Source: Ignavibacteria bacterium (GTDB lineage: Bacteria > Bacteroidota > Ignavibacteria > Tepidaquicellales > Tepidaquicellaceae). Taken from it: a stretch of 64,000 nucleotides of DNA. The position numbers and the translations under genes were made by a program. The notes under the pieces are model-generated. The model saw only the letters and a list, made by a program, of their open reading frames with translations, did not search any database and was not told the DNA's origin. Positions 28,813 through 38,422 of the stretch are shown piece after piece. Location of the stretch: contig JAIBBK010000001.1 of NCBI GenBank assembly GCA_019694675.1, forward strand, positions 1 through 64,000, given 5' to 3'. Position 1 is the first letter of the stretch. Each line of letters begins with the position of its first letter.

Positions 28813-31233
28813 ATGAAATTGTTTCGCTTTGTATTTCTTGCTGTACTGATCATGATCACTGCTGAAAATTCTGATGCCCAGATTTTCTGGCAAAAGGCCA
28901 TAAACGTCAGCAATGCTTCAGGCAATTATGCAGCTGTGCCGCATTCGTCAAGTCTGAACATTACAGGCAGTTTCACAATAGAAATGTGGATAAGCCCGAA
29001 TACATCCGGTGTCACATCGACTTTGCTCCAGAAAAGATTTGGTTCATCCAACAGCGGGTATACACTATTAATGAACTCCGGAAGGCCGACCATAAGGACA
29101 AATTCACAGACCAGGCTTACAGGCAAGACTGTTGTTCCTTCAAACAACTGGAGTCATATAGCAGGAACATATAATTCATCCACTAATGTATTCAGTATTT
29201 ACATTAACGGAATTCTTGACACAACTTCTACGGTCGTGAGTGCACAGCCTGTTTCGAATACAGATTCGGTGCTGATAGGAACGGGATTTAACGGAGCGTT
29301 CAATGGCAAGATGGATGAAGTGAGAATTTGGAACAGAGCGCTTAGCGTTTCTGAGATATCAAGCTTCAGGAGAATTTCCCTGGGAGCAAGTTCAGGTATA
29401 TATTCAGGATTGGTAATGTCACTGACGTTTCAGGATCTGAACTCTGTAAATGTTTCAAATGATCTTACGGATAAATCAGGCAACAATAACAACGGCTTCT
29501 CTGCTGTCAATTTAATATTTGACCAAAGCAACAGGCCAAACGCCACAACTTCGCTGAATGAATGCTTGGACCTTGACGGAACGGGGGATTATCTTTCGGG
29601 CCCTGATGATGCTAACTCAAGTCCGACATTCTTCATTACAATTGAAGCCTGGCTGTTTCCGAGATCGACAGCTCAAGGAACAATTGTTCACAAAGGGACA
29701 CCAAACGGAAGCGTGACGGATTACAGATTGACCTATGACAACGGAAACATTATTGCAAGAATCAATGATGCCACAGCTGTTACGCTATCAGGTAACCAGG
29801 TTCCTCTCAATCGGTGGACGCACGTTGCCTTCAGGTACAGCGGGGTTAATGGCTTGAAAGAGATCTCAATAAACGGTGTCAGACAGATCCAATCATTCCA
29901 GAGTTTTGGCGCTGTCCGTGACGGAGTTGATTCGTTATTCATTGGAGGAACTTCGCAACTGGCTTCTTTCAACGGCCTGATAGATGAAGTAAGAATTTCT
30001 TCAAACTACAAAAGTGATTTTGACATTAATGAAAATCTCTTTGAATCAATAGATGAAGCAAATGATCAGGCAGGTGCCAACATTTGCTACAATTTTGACG
30101 GCTATACTTCTTCGAGTTCAGATCCGGGTCCCCGATTGAGTCTCAGAAATAATGCCAGGTTCAGCAATCAGGCCACAGCAGCAAATGTTCCGGTATCTCC
30201 TTTAAACAGGGCTGACAGCCGGAATTTCCAGCAGGCGTTCTATTCAAAGGCAGACTCAAGAAGAATCCCTGCATCAGGCACTTCAGGACTGATGAATCAG
30301 GATTCATTGGAGATCACTCTTAATCAGACGATCAATGATGTAAACCTCTTCATTGCGCTCAATCATACTGATGTTGATAATCTGGTGATCACACTCATTG
30401 CACCTAACGGCGAATCATCCATAGTTTACAGCACATCGGCTTTGTTGCCAACGGGTGACAATATCATAACCGTGTTTGATGATCAGGCAGATTCGTCGAT
30501 AATAAGCAACAGATACATCGGCTTTGGCCCTGTGATAAAGCCGGCGCTCGGACTTAACAGCGTATTTTCCGGTGATAACACATCGGGTTTTTGGAAACTC
30601 AGAATTCAGGACATTTCATCAGGTGATACAGGCAGAATTTACGGATGGGGAATTCAGTTCAATGATCAGTCTGTCCGAAGCAAAGTATTTTCACTCAATG
30701 CAATCATCGAAGGCTTTTACGATTCACTTTCAAATTCAATGATTCCCGATACTGTGAGTCTTTATCTGCATAACGAGGATTCTCCGTTCAATGCGCTTGA
30801 TTCGGCAAAGGGAATTCTAAACAGCTCCGGAAAGGGAATATTCGTATTCAATAACATCGGAGATAATGAAAAGTACTATGTGGTCATCAAACACCGCAAT
30901 TCAATACAGACCTGGAGTAAATTTGCACAGGGGCCGTTCAGAATATTGACTTCACAGAGTAATTATTCATTTACCTTTTCAAACTCTGCCGCATTCGGCG
31001 ATAATGAAATACAGGTTGACCGCCTTCCTTTTGCATTTGCCCTTTACGGGGGTGATGTTAATCAGGATGAGATAGTTGACGCAACAGATCTGTCATTGAT
31101 AACCAATGATGCCTTCAATTTCACGACGGGATATGTCGATACTGATCTGAACGGAGATCAGTTTGTTGACGGCAGTGATGCAACTATTGCCATCAACAAT
31201 GCATTCAACTTCATTACGGTGCAGAGGCCCTGA
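28813..31233 (+). CDS. Secreted two-LamG, P-domain protein with HRN/dockerin-like tail
   Basis: An 806-aa exported protein. Signal peptide at about residues 1-22. Two LamG/concanavalin-like lectin domains follow (about 30-190 and 245-410), each with the family ending (GKMDEVRIWNRAL and GLIDEVRISS). About 490-617 is a proprotein-convertase P domain (VNLFIALNHTDVDNLVITL, GFWKLRIQDISSGDTGRI, YGWGIQFND), usually found beside subtilisin-like proteases but here without one. About 625-735 is the beta domain with HRNSIQTWS, and 745-806 the dockerin-like loops NQDEIVDATD and NGDQFVDGSD. No charged tail. A glycan- or protein-binding role is likely by family; the ligand is unknown. Confidence 0.9.
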   Translation: MKLFRFVFLAVLIMITAENSDAQIFWQKAINVSNASGNYAAVPHSSSLNITGSFTIEMWISPNTSGVTSTLLQKRFGSSNSGYTLLMNSGRPTIRTNSQTRLTGKTVVPSNNWSHIAGTYNSSTNVFSIYINGILDTTSTVVSAQPVSNTDSVLIGTGFNGAFNGKMDEVRIWNRALSVSEISSFRRISLGASSGIYSGLVMSLTFQDLNSVNVSNDLTDKSGNNNNGFSAVNLIFDQSNRPNATTSLNECLDLDGTGDYLSGPDDANSSPTFFITIEAWLFPRSTAQGTIVHKGTPNGSVTDYRLTYDNGNIIARINDATAVTLSGNQVPLNRWTHVAFRYSGVNGLKEISINGVRQIQSFQSFGAVRDGVDSLFIGGTSQLASFNGLIDEVRISSNYKSDFDINENLFESIDEANDQAGANICYNFDGYTSSSSDPGPRLSLRNNARFSNQATAANVPVSPLNRADSRNFQQAFYSKADSRRIPASGTSGLMNQDSLEITLNQTINDVNLFIALNHTDVDNLVITLIAPNGESSIVYSTSALLPTGDNIITVFDDQADSSIISNRYIGFGPVIKPALGLNSVFSGDNTSGFWKLRIQDISSGDTGRIYGWGIQFNDQSVRSKVFSLNAIIEGFYDSLSNSMIPDTVSLYLHNEDSPFNALDSAKGILNSSGKGIFVFNNIGDNEKYYVVIKHRNSIQTWSKFAQGPFRILTSQSNYSFTFSNSAAFGDNEIQVDRLPFAFALYGGDVNQDEIVDATDLSLITNDAFNFTTGYVDTDLNGDQFVDGSDATIAINNAFNFITVQRP

Positions 31234-31243
31234 TCGAATTCAA

Positions 31244-31272
31244 TCTCTCCGGAGCAGTCTGTTCCGGAGAGA
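31244..31272 (+). terminator. Terminator-like hairpin
   Basis: A perfect stem TCTCTCCGGA / TCCGGAGAGA lies 10 bp past the stop codon. A real T run is missing, so termination efficiency is unclear. Confidence 0.5.
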
Positions 31273-31386
31273 ATCCTTCCTCTATCCTTACTCTGTATCT
31301 CTCCTCTTTGTAACCGCTCTTCCGCAAAACCGGTTAACTCCAAAATTCCGGAAAAAGTCTACGAGGTTTTTCATTATTGAATGGGA

Positions 31387-31394
31387 TAGTTTTG
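31387..31394 (+). promoter_or_regulatory. Candidate -7 box (TAnnTTTG) of the propeller gene at 31448
   Basis: TAGTTTTG fits the Bacteroidota -7 consensus exactly, and a GGTTTTT run stands at the place of the -33 element. The leader of about 47 nt is A-rich (AAAACCCAAAAACAAAAC) and has no Shine-Dalgarno sequence. Confidence 0.4.
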
Positions 31395-31447
31395 TATGCT
31401 TCACAACAGGTGAGATTCAAAAAACCCAAAAACAAAACATAAACAAG

Positions 31448-34213
31448 ATGAAGAATCTTCTGAAGACATCTGCGATTCTGATCGTGCTGATGATCACAAC
31501 ATCTCCGCAGGCACAGGATCAGAACAGCCCCCGCTGGTCTGCTGATCCAAGAACGTCTGCAAGACTGTATCCGGTGGGTGAGTATGCCGAGCTACCCGGA
31601 GATGACAATTATGTGCCAAATACTAACGGTCCCCAGACCACAATCACACCGATCGGTACATTTGCCGTCAGTTCAAATTTCAGAGTTCATCCGAGAACTG
31701 CCGGAACTCAGAGTGAAACTCCGATCACTGTCCATCCATTTAACCCTCTGGTGATGTTTGCATCAGCGAATACATATCCGTCAGGTACATTCAGTACGGG
31801 GTGCTATGTAACAACTAACGGTGGACTGACCTGGTTCGGAAATGACACGCTCGGAGGAAACATCACCAACTCGGGTGACCCCGCTCCTGTGATTGACAGA
31901 AACGGAAGATTCATAATGTCATTCATTACTGCTACCAGCATGGGTGCAAGTTATTCTACAAACAACGGAGTTAACTGGGCAACCCCGGTAAATTTTCCGG
32001 GTGCAACATCCGGTGCGGATAAGAATTTTACTGCAACAGATGATGTACCAACCAGTACTTATTTTGGCAGAACATATACGGTTTACACAGAGTTTAGCGG
32101 TGCCTACCTCAACAGAATTGTCGCAACATATACAACCAATGGCGGAGTCTCATGGTCCTCTATAGCTCCGGTCAGTCCTGCGCCACCGGTCGGGTATCAT
32201 CATCAGGGTTGTGATATAAAAGTCGGACCTGACGGCGAAGTGTATGTTGTCTGGGCTAATTGCGCAAGTAACGGGCAAAACTCAACTGAAGATTCATTGG
32301 GTTATGCAGTATCATTCAACGGAGGTGTCACATGGTCGAATGCTACGAACCGCAAGGTCAACATGAATGGAATCAGAACATCCTCATTGATCAATGGGAT
32401 CAGAATGAACGGTTTTCCGAGAATTGATGTGGACAGAACTTGCGGGCCGAGAAGAGGCTGGATATATGTTGTGACAGCGGAGAAATCATTTTCGCCCGCA
32501 GTTGGCGTATCCGATATTGTGCTAATGAGATCGACCAATGACGGTTCATCATTTGCAAGACTCAAAGTAAATCAAAACACCGATGCAAGTGAATATGATT
32601 ATTGTCCGGCAGTAAGGGTTGATGAGCAGGGGAATGTGCACGTATGCTATTACAGCACAAGAAACTCTTCTGCAAATGACTCGGCGGAGGTCTACATGTC
32701 TTCGTCAACCGACGGCGGCATTACCTTTACCGACGTGAAGATCTCTGATCACAAATTCAAACCGAAGCCCATTTCAGGCCTTGCTGCCGGATATCAGGGT
32801 GACTATATAGGAATAACTTCGGGTACTAACGGAAATATATGGCCTTACTGGGCGGAAGACGGCGGCGGAGTGAACAGATATCAGGCATGGACTGCTTCCG
32901 TGGACTATACTCCGGAAACTGTCTGTGAAGAATTCACATGCGTCAACTTTCCGCCTGCTCCGATGTACCTTGAGCTTGGTCCCGGTACAAATTACTGGTC
33001 AAGACAAACTAACAGCGCTTATTCGGGTAACGGCTCTGCAAGGTTCAATTCATTCTCTGCTCCTGAAGGAACAGAGCAATCCATATCAGCGGACTTCTCT
33101 GTTTTCAGTCCGCCGTTGCTGACCGCAAGATATCTAACTTTTGATGAAGCATATGCTCCGTACAACAATCCCTCTTTTGGCCCGGACTCTCTGTATGTGG
33201 AAAGTTCTACCAACGGCGGAACCACCTATACTCTGAGGGCCGCTCTTTACGGAAGTTATAACGGCGGGACACTGAACACTGCCGGACCGACCTCAAACTC
33301 ATATTCTCCATCATCAAGAGAATGGAGGCCGAAGATGTATCAGCTTCCTTCCGGTACAAATAAGATCAGGCTTCGTGCAGTGAGCGGCTTTGGCAATAAC
33401 ATATTTGTTGATAATATCTGCATTAAGACTTTGCCAAGCATAGTCGGCCCTGTAGACGTTAGTTGTGCAATGCAGGGTTTGTACAGGTCGGGAACCAATG
33501 CCCATGTAATAAAGGACTCGGTGAAGGCTTACCTTTGCAGGTTTGATCTGCCTAACGTTGTCGTTGACTCTGCTCAGGCAGCGCTTGACTCTGCAACACT
33601 GACAGCTTCGCTGTATTTCACTAAAGCTTTGTCAGATGATTATTACATCGTATTGAGGCACCGTAATTCAATAGAAACATGGAGCGGAACAACTGCATTC
33701 AGTTATACAAGGTCAAACTTTCTCACAACTCAGTCATACTCATTCCTGACTCCGTCAACACAGGCATACGGCAGCAACATGAGGCTTGTTGATTTTTCAC
33801 CCGTAAGGTATGCATTTTACGCAGGTGATGTAAATCAGGATTATGCTGTCGACGGAAGCGACCTTGCAATAATTGATAACGATGCATATGTATTCGTTTC
33901 GGGTTATGTCGCATCAGACCTTAACGGAGATTATTTTGTTGATGCATCTGATTACGCGCTTGCAGATAACAACGCAGGATCATTCGTGGTGAGAGAGGCT
34001 CCTCCGGGTGCTCCGGGACTTCTTAATTATCACGGAACCAAACCGGACAATGCCAGTGATCTTCTGACCGGTGAAGAAAGGGCTAAGTTACTTTCATCAG
34101 GATATTCAGCAGTTCCGATCTCGGATATCGAATCTGTCAGGAGCATGACACGTAAGGAATTCTTTGAACAGAGCAAAGCAAAATATCAATCTGAAACAGG
34201 AAGGAACAAATGA
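31448..34213 (+). CDS. Secreted Asp-box propeller with jelly-roll, HRN domain, dockerin-like module and charged tail
   Basis: A 921-aa exported protein. The ATG at 31448 is chosen because the signal peptide (KNLLKTSAILIVLMITTSPQA) begins there; the frame is open 285 bp further upstream, into the previous gene, without protein-like content. The propeller carries TTNGGLTW, STNNGVNW, TTNGGVSW, STNDGSSF and STDGGITF. The jelly-roll domain (about 492-655) has VCEEF and DNICI. Beta domain with HRNSIETWS. Dockerin-like loops at about 792-850 (NQDYAVDGSD, NGDYFVDASD). The tail ends MTRKEFFEQSKAKYQ, a variant of the Y-[KR]-E-Y-L motif. Closest paralogue in the window is the protein at 18787. Confidence 0.9.
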   Translation: MKNLLKTSAILIVLMITTSPQAQDQNSPRWSADPRTSARLYPVGEYAELPGDDNYVPNTNGPQTTITPIGTFAVSSNFRVHPRTAGTQSETPITVHPFNPLVMFASANTYPSGTFSTGCYVTTNGGLTWFGNDTLGGNITNSGDPAPVIDRNGRFIMSFITATSMGASYSTNNGVNWATPVNFPGATSGADKNFTATDDVPTSTYFGRTYTVYTEFSGAYLNRIVATYTTNGGVSWSSIAPVSPAPPVGYHHQGCDIKVGPDGEVYVVWANCASNGQNSTEDSLGYAVSFNGGVTWSNATNRKVNMNGIRTSSLINGIRMNGFPRIDVDRTCGPRRGWIYVVTAEKSFSPAVGVSDIVLMRSTNDGSSFARLKVNQNTDASEYDYCPAVRVDEQGNVHVCYYSTRNSSANDSAEVYMSSSTDGGITFTDVKISDHKFKPKPISGLAAGYQGDYIGITSGTNGNIWPYWAEDGGGVNRYQAWTASVDYTPETVCEEFTCVNFPPAPMYLELGPGTNYWSRQTNSAYSGNGSARFNSFSAPEGTEQSISADFSVFSPPLLTARYLTFDEAYAPYNNPSFGPDSLYVESSTNGGTTYTLRAALYGSYNGGTLNTAGPTSNSYSPSSREWRPKMYQLPSGTNKIRLRAVSGFGNNIFVDNICIKTLPSIVGPVDVSCAMQGLYRSGTNAHVIKDSVKAYLCRFDLPNVVVDSAQAALDSATLTASLYFTKALSDDYYIVLRHRNSIETWSGTTAFSYTRSNFLTTQSYSFLTPSTQAYGSNMRLVDFSPVRYAFYAGDVNQDYAVDGSDLAIIDNDAYVFVSGYVASDLNGDYFVDASDYALADNNAGSFVVREAPPGAPGLLNYHGTKPDNASDLLTGEERAKLLSSGYSAVPISDIESVRSMTRKEFFEQSKAKYQSETGRNK

Positions 34214-34285
34214 CAGCAGTCTGACAGGCAATGGAGTTTGTCGGACATGAACCGGCCGGACGCAATTCGCACCGGCTCAAAAGCA

Positions 34286-34314
34286 AGAGCCCCGCTTTTA
34301 TGAGGCGGGGCTCT
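34286..34314. terminator. Terminator between convergent genes
   Basis: A stem AGAGCCCCGC / GCGGGGCTCT with loop TTTTATGAG lies between the plus-strand propeller gene and the minus-strand LysM gene. It is GC-rich and perfect; T runs are weak on both sides. Confidence 0.65.
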
Positions 34315-34341
34315 GCATTTGTTTCAGGAAAGAAATTGTGC

Positions 34342-34713
34342 TTACGGAATTCTGAGTTCCTGCCCTACATTGATCTTGTCCGGATTTGAGATTCCGTTTG
34401 CCTCAGCAATCTTCATGTATTCATTGGCATTGCCGTAGAACTCCTTGGCAATCTTGCTCAGAGTATCACCTGATTGCACAACATAAGTCCTTTCTGTCGG
34501 CACTTCGCTGTCCATTCGGATGTCCGCCATGATATCTGAAGGCGACTCCCCGCCGATCCTCTTGATCTCGTTCCACACTTTGATCTTTTCGGTGGGTGAA
34601 GGAACTGTGGCTGAAACCTTAAGAACGCCGTTCTCCTCAACGACAGTAACTTCTCTGCCGCCTGATTGATTGATCAGGCTGATGACGCCTGTGTACTTTT
34701 CTTGCACTGACAT
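34342..34713 (-). CDS. LysM-domain protein (Kbp/YgaU-like)
   Basis: A 123-aa protein without signal peptide. Residues about 1-68 form an alpha/beta domain resembling the BON-type N half of Kbp/YgaU (ISLINQSGGREVTV, KVWNEIKRIGG). Residues about 75-123 are one LysM domain (YVVQSGDTLSKIAKEFYG, INVGQELRIP). E. coli Kbp has the same order and senses potassium; whether this protein does so is inference. The LysM could alternatively bind peptidoglycan fragments. It has a strong ribosome binding site (AAGGAGAAAAAC before ATG), unlike most secreted genes nearby. It is the only cytosol-like gene inside the secreted-protein island. Confidence 0.85.
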   Translation of the reverse strand: MSVQEKYTGVISLINQSGGREVTVVEENGVLKVSATVPSPTEKIKVWNEIKRIGGESPSDIMADIRMDSEVPTERTYVVQSGDTLSKIAKEFYGNANEYMKIAEANGISNPDKINVGQELRIP

Positions 34714-34996
34714 GTTTTTCTCCTTGTATTTAGTTTAGGTTAAGGTCTTTTAAATTCTCCGAGTTCAATGATTGTCGGATTGCTTGGGATGGTGATGCAA
34801 TTTACTTTTTAATAGAGAATAAAGTAACTGAAATTTGTATCACATTGAGGGAAACCCTATGGTGATATTCCGATAAGATCACGACAATAAGTATGATTCA
34901 AAGCAAACACATTGAGCAAAGTGCCGCCTCACTGTACGGGATATTACTTTATTTTGAAGTACGGGATTCTAATATTACCGAAAACCAAATTCGCTT

Positions 34997-37900
34997 ATGA
35001 AAAGAATAATTTCAGCATTTGCAGTGCTTCTGCTATTCGTTCTCCCTGCTCTCTCTCAGCAGGTACAGGTTACGGAAAGACTGTCCGCAAAGATGAAGAG
35101 CATAAATCCGATAGAATATACCCGAGTCATTATCCTTCTGAAGGACAGGGTTGATATTGAAGCTCTGGATAAAGAACTTTATGACATAAACGCTCCTCTT
35201 GATTACAGGGCGGAAACGGTAATAAAGACACTTAAGAACAAGGCGATTGCAACACAACAGCCGCTTCTCAGTTATCTTAACGGACAGAAGGAGATCGGAA
35301 AAGTGCGAGAGCTGATAAGTTACTGGATCACGAACATGATATATATTGATGCCACCGGCGAGATACTTCACAATCTCACCAAACGGAACGACATTGATCT
35401 GCTTGACCTGGATGCAGAGCTTGAAGTTGATTTGCCGTACGATCTCAGGCTTGACACAGAGGGTGCGATCGAATCAGTTGAGACCGGCCTCAAGGTCATT
35501 AAGGCCGATTCACTCTGGAGGCTCGGAATCACAGGTGCAGGAAGGACGGTAATGAACATAGACGGAGGCGTGAACGGAACACACCCTGCGCTTTCGCCAA
35601 GGTGGTGGGGTAATAACGGCAGGCAATGGTACCATTCATGGTTTGATCCGATCTCTCCGGTCAGCACTTCGCCGTTTGACTGTGCAAGCGGCGGGACATA
35701 CCACGGAACTCACACCATGGGAATTATGTGCGGAAGGAATTCCTCCACAGGAGACACAGTGGGAGTAGCACCGGATGCCTACTGGATGGCCGCAGGAGTG
35801 ACCGACTGCCCGGGAGCGTCATATCCTTCCATGAACATCGCCGCTTATCAATGGGCAATGGATCCCGACAGCAATGCTTCAACAATGGATATGCCTGACG
35901 TCATAAGCTGTTCATGGCAGGATCCTACCGCAACTGATGAATGCACTTCTTCAATCTACAGGACCACTCTGTCAGCTGTTGAGGCCGCGGGAATTGCTGT
36001 TGTTTTCTCGGCAGGAAACTCGGGGCCGGGCGCGTCCACAATTACAAGGCCGAAGAACATAAACATAGACTCGGTCAATGTTTTCTGTGTAGGCAATGTT
36101 AACGGAAATACAGCAGGATATCCTATCAGCAGTTCTTCAAGCCGCGGTCCTTCACTCTGCGGCGGCTCAGGTACCCTGCTTATCAAGCCAGAGGTTTGTG
36201 CCCCGGGAACAAGCATCAGGTCAACATGGTCAGGCACTTCCTATTCTTCTATCAGCGGCACATCAATGGCGGCCCCGCATGTGGCAGGATGTATAGCTCT
36301 TCTCAAGCAGGCAGCCCCCGGTATGACCGGCAAACAGCTAAAAGCCATATTGTTCTCTACTGCAACGGATCTTGGAACGGCGGGTGAAGATAATAGTTAC
36401 GGTAAGGGACTTGTAAATGTGTATCAGGCGTACCTTAGTCTGGGGCCTTCCGTGCAACATACTCCATTGTCAAATACTGAGAACGTATCAGGTCCGTACA
36501 TTGTGAATTGTGTGATCTTGCCGGCTACAGGCGGGATCAATCCATCGCTTACCAAACTATTCTGGTCAAGAAACAATGTGTCAGTAACTGACAGTATCCT
36601 GATGACCAATTCATCTGGAAATAACTGGACGGCTTCAATTCCAGGCAACGGGCTTTCGGCCACTTACAGATACTACATCAGGACAACGGACAGCACGGGA
36701 AAAACTTCTGTATCCCCGGTCAATGCGCCTTCTTCGCTTTACACATTCGTTGCTGAAGCGGACAATCAGAAACCCGTCATTGCGCATTCTCCGCTTGGTG
36801 CACAGGCAAAGGCCACCTGGCCGTCAACAGTTACTGCAACTGTGACGGATAATCTCGGAATAGACTCCGCATGGGTAAAATGGTACAAGAACTCTCCGGC
36901 CGTAACAAAACAGTTCAGACTCACAAACACATCCGGAAGTACTTACTCTGCGGCTTTCAATTCATTGAATTCCGAGGTCAATGTCGGTGACCAGATCTAC
37001 TACAGGATTTTTGCCGAGGATAATTCGATTGCAGGTAATAAGGACTCAACTTCATTGTATTCATTTGCAATTACAGAGCAGTATCTGTGTGAAGGATTCA
37101 CACAGGCAACATTTCCTCCCGCAAACTGGAGCCTCGAGTATACGGGAACGGCTTACTGGACACGCAATGCCGTCAGCAGTTACGGCGTGGGTGCCGGTTC
37201 TGCAAAATTCGATTTCTGGAACGCTTCGTCCGGCACAATTCAGTCGCTGGTCACGCTCACTTTTGCGGATTCAAAGGCAAATGATTCGTTGAGATTTGAT
37301 CATGCCTATGCTCCTTATACAACCGGTACGGATTCAATGTCCATAGAAACTTCAACAAACGGCGGCACAACTTATTCAACTCTCGTAAGGCTTTACGGGA
37401 ATGCGTCAGGAGGTACGCTCAACACTGCTGCAACAAGTTCTACCGCATTCACTCCCACAAGCGCACAATGGGCCACAAAGAAGTATGCCCTGCCTGTAGG
37501 CACGAATAAAATAAAATTCAGAGCCAGGAGCGGCTTCGGAAACAATCTGTATATCGACAGCACTTGCATTGTGAACAATGGCAATGCGGCGGTTTCTTCT
37601 GTCACTCTTGCAACCGAAGGACTTTACAACACCGGAACACTGAAGCTGAACATGAGAGATACGGTTACCGTTTATCTCCGAAACACATCTTTCCCGTTTG
37701 CCAAGGTTGATTCTTCCAGGACTGTTATTGATTCTGTGACTCATGCAGCATCCTGCATTTTCAGCAGCGCTGCTACCGGGACTTATTACCTGCATATAAG
37801 GCACAGGAACGGGCTTGAAACATGGAGCAAAGCAGGCGGTGAAAGTTATGTAAGGGGCAATGCCTTCACCTATGATTTCACCACATCTGCGGCACAGTCC

Positions 37901-38260
37901 TACGGAAGCAATCTAATTCTTAAGGGCTCTGAGTATTGTATTTATTCGGGTGATGTGAATCAGGACGGCGTGATTGATGCGACTGATGTGGCCGCCGTGG
38001 ACAACGATGCGTTCGCTTTTGCAACGGGATACCTATTGACTGACCTGAACGGAGACGGTCTTGCGGATGGCAGTGATTTTCTTATCGCTGACAATAATGC
38101 AACAAGCCTCATCTCAAAATCAACTCCCGAACCTTCTCCTCTTGCAACTGTGAAAGTGAGGCAGTCTGTAAGACAGCAGGACTTGCAGCGAACTTCAAAG
38201 AGTACAGACCCGGAACAGAGAGTTGCTCCCGAATCTAAGTCAACAAGTATTGGCGATTAA
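34997..38260 (+). CDS. Secreted subtilisin-like serine protease (S8) with jelly-roll, HRN and dockerin-like modules
   Basis: A 1087-aa exported protease. Signal peptide at about residues 1-21. An inhibitor-type prodomain follows (RVIILLKDRVDIEALDKEL). The S8 catalytic domain (about 178-480) has Asp189 (NIDGGVNGTHP), His239 (YHGTHTMG), oxyanion Asn341 (SAGNSGPG) and Ser423 (GTSMAAPHVAG), all intact. Two Ig-like segments (about 500-690) precede the jelly-roll domain (697-858; LCEGF and DSTCI), the beta domain with HRNGLETWS, and dockerin-like loops at about 984-1043 (NQDGVIDATD, NGDGLADGSD). The last 44 residues are polar and differ from the Y-[KR]-E-Y-L tails. Presumably digests protein outside the cell or processes neighbouring secreted proteins (inference). 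Confidence 0.93.
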   Translation: MKRIISAFAVLLLFVLPALSQQVQVTERLSAKMKSINPIEYTRVIILLKDRVDIEALDKELYDINAPLDYRAETVIKTLKNKAIATQQPLLSYLNGQKEIGKVRELISYWITNMIYIDATGEILHNLTKRNDIDLLDLDAELEVDLPYDLRLDTEGAIESVETGLKVIKADSLWRLGITGAGRTVMNIDGGVNGTHPALSPRWWGNNGRQWYHSWFDPISPVSTSPFDCASGGTYHGTHTMGIMCGRNSSTGDTVGVAPDAYWMAAGVTDCPGASYPSMNIAAYQWAMDPDSNASTMDMPDVISCSWQDPTATDECTSSIYRTTLSAVEAAGIAVVFSAGNSGPGASTITRPKNINIDSVNVFCVGNVNGNTAGYPISSSSSRGPSLCGGSGTLLIKPEVCAPGTSIRSTWSGTSYSSISGTSMAAPHVAGCIALLKQAAPGMTGKQLKAILFSTATDLGTAGEDNSYGKGLVNVYQAYLSLGPSVQHTPLSNTENVSGPYIVNCVILPATGGINPSLTKLFWSRNNVSVTDSILMTNSSGNNWTASIPGNGLSATYRYYIRTTDSTGKTSVSPVNAPSSLYTFVAEADNQKPVIAHSPLGAQAKATWPSTVTATVTDNLGIDSAWVKWYKNSPAVTKQFRLTNTSGSTYSAAFNSLNSEVNVGDQIYYRIFAEDNSIAGNKDSTSLYSFAITEQYLCEGFTQATFPPANWSLEYTGTAYWTRNAVSSYGVGAGSAKFDFWNASSGTIQSLVTLTFADSKANDSLRFDHAYAPYTTGTDSMSIETSTNGGTTYSTLVRLYGNASGGTLNTAATSSTAFTPTSAQWATKKYALPVGTNKIKFRARSGFGNNLYIDSTCIVNNGNAAVSSVTLATEGLYNTGTLKLNMRDTVTVYLRNTSFPFAKVDSSRTVIDSVTHAASCIFSSAATGTYYLHIRHRNGLETWSKAGGESYVRGNAFTYDFTTSAAQSYGSNLILKGSEYCIYSGDVNQDGVIDATDVAAVDNDAFAFATGYLLTDLNGDGLADGSDFLIADNNATSLISKSTPEPSPLATVKVRQSVRQQDLQRTSKSTDPEQRVAPESKSTSIGD

Positions 38261-38299
38261 GCTCTGACCTTCTAGGGAGACATCATTGATCCTGATCTT

Positions 38300-38338
38300 A
38301 AGCGCCTGAGGAAGCACCACGCCTCAGGCGCTTTGTTT
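38300..38338 (+). terminator. Intrinsic terminator after the subtilisin gene
   Basis: A perfect 12-bp stem AAGCGCCTGAGG / CCTCAGGCGCTT with a 10-nt loop is followed by TGTTTT. Confidence 0.9.
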
Positions 38339-38391
38339 TCCGGGGCCGGCGTGTATACAATTTCTCGCTGTTTTATTATAACTGTCTGAAG

Positions 38392-38399
38392 TAAATTTG
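38392..38399 (+). promoter_or_regulatory. Candidate -7 box of the carboxypeptidase gene
   Basis: TAAATTTG matches TAnnTTTG exactly, 23 bp before the ATG. The upstream T run (TGTTTT, about 17 bp away) is only a weak -33 element. The short leader is CCAATCAAACACAACATC, A/C-rich and without Shine-Dalgarno sequence. Confidence 0.4.
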
Positions 38400-38422
38400 C
38401 ATACCCAATCAAACACAACATC

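Noticed and set aside
31163-31447. Upstream extension of the propeller gene, overlapping the LamG gene
   Set aside because: It overlaps a well-supported gene and would place the signal peptide about 95 residues inside the chain.
10692-34213. Calling the Asp-box proteins sialidases
   Set aside because: Asp boxes are structural; no Arg triad, Tyr/Glu nucleophile or RIP-type motif could be identified.
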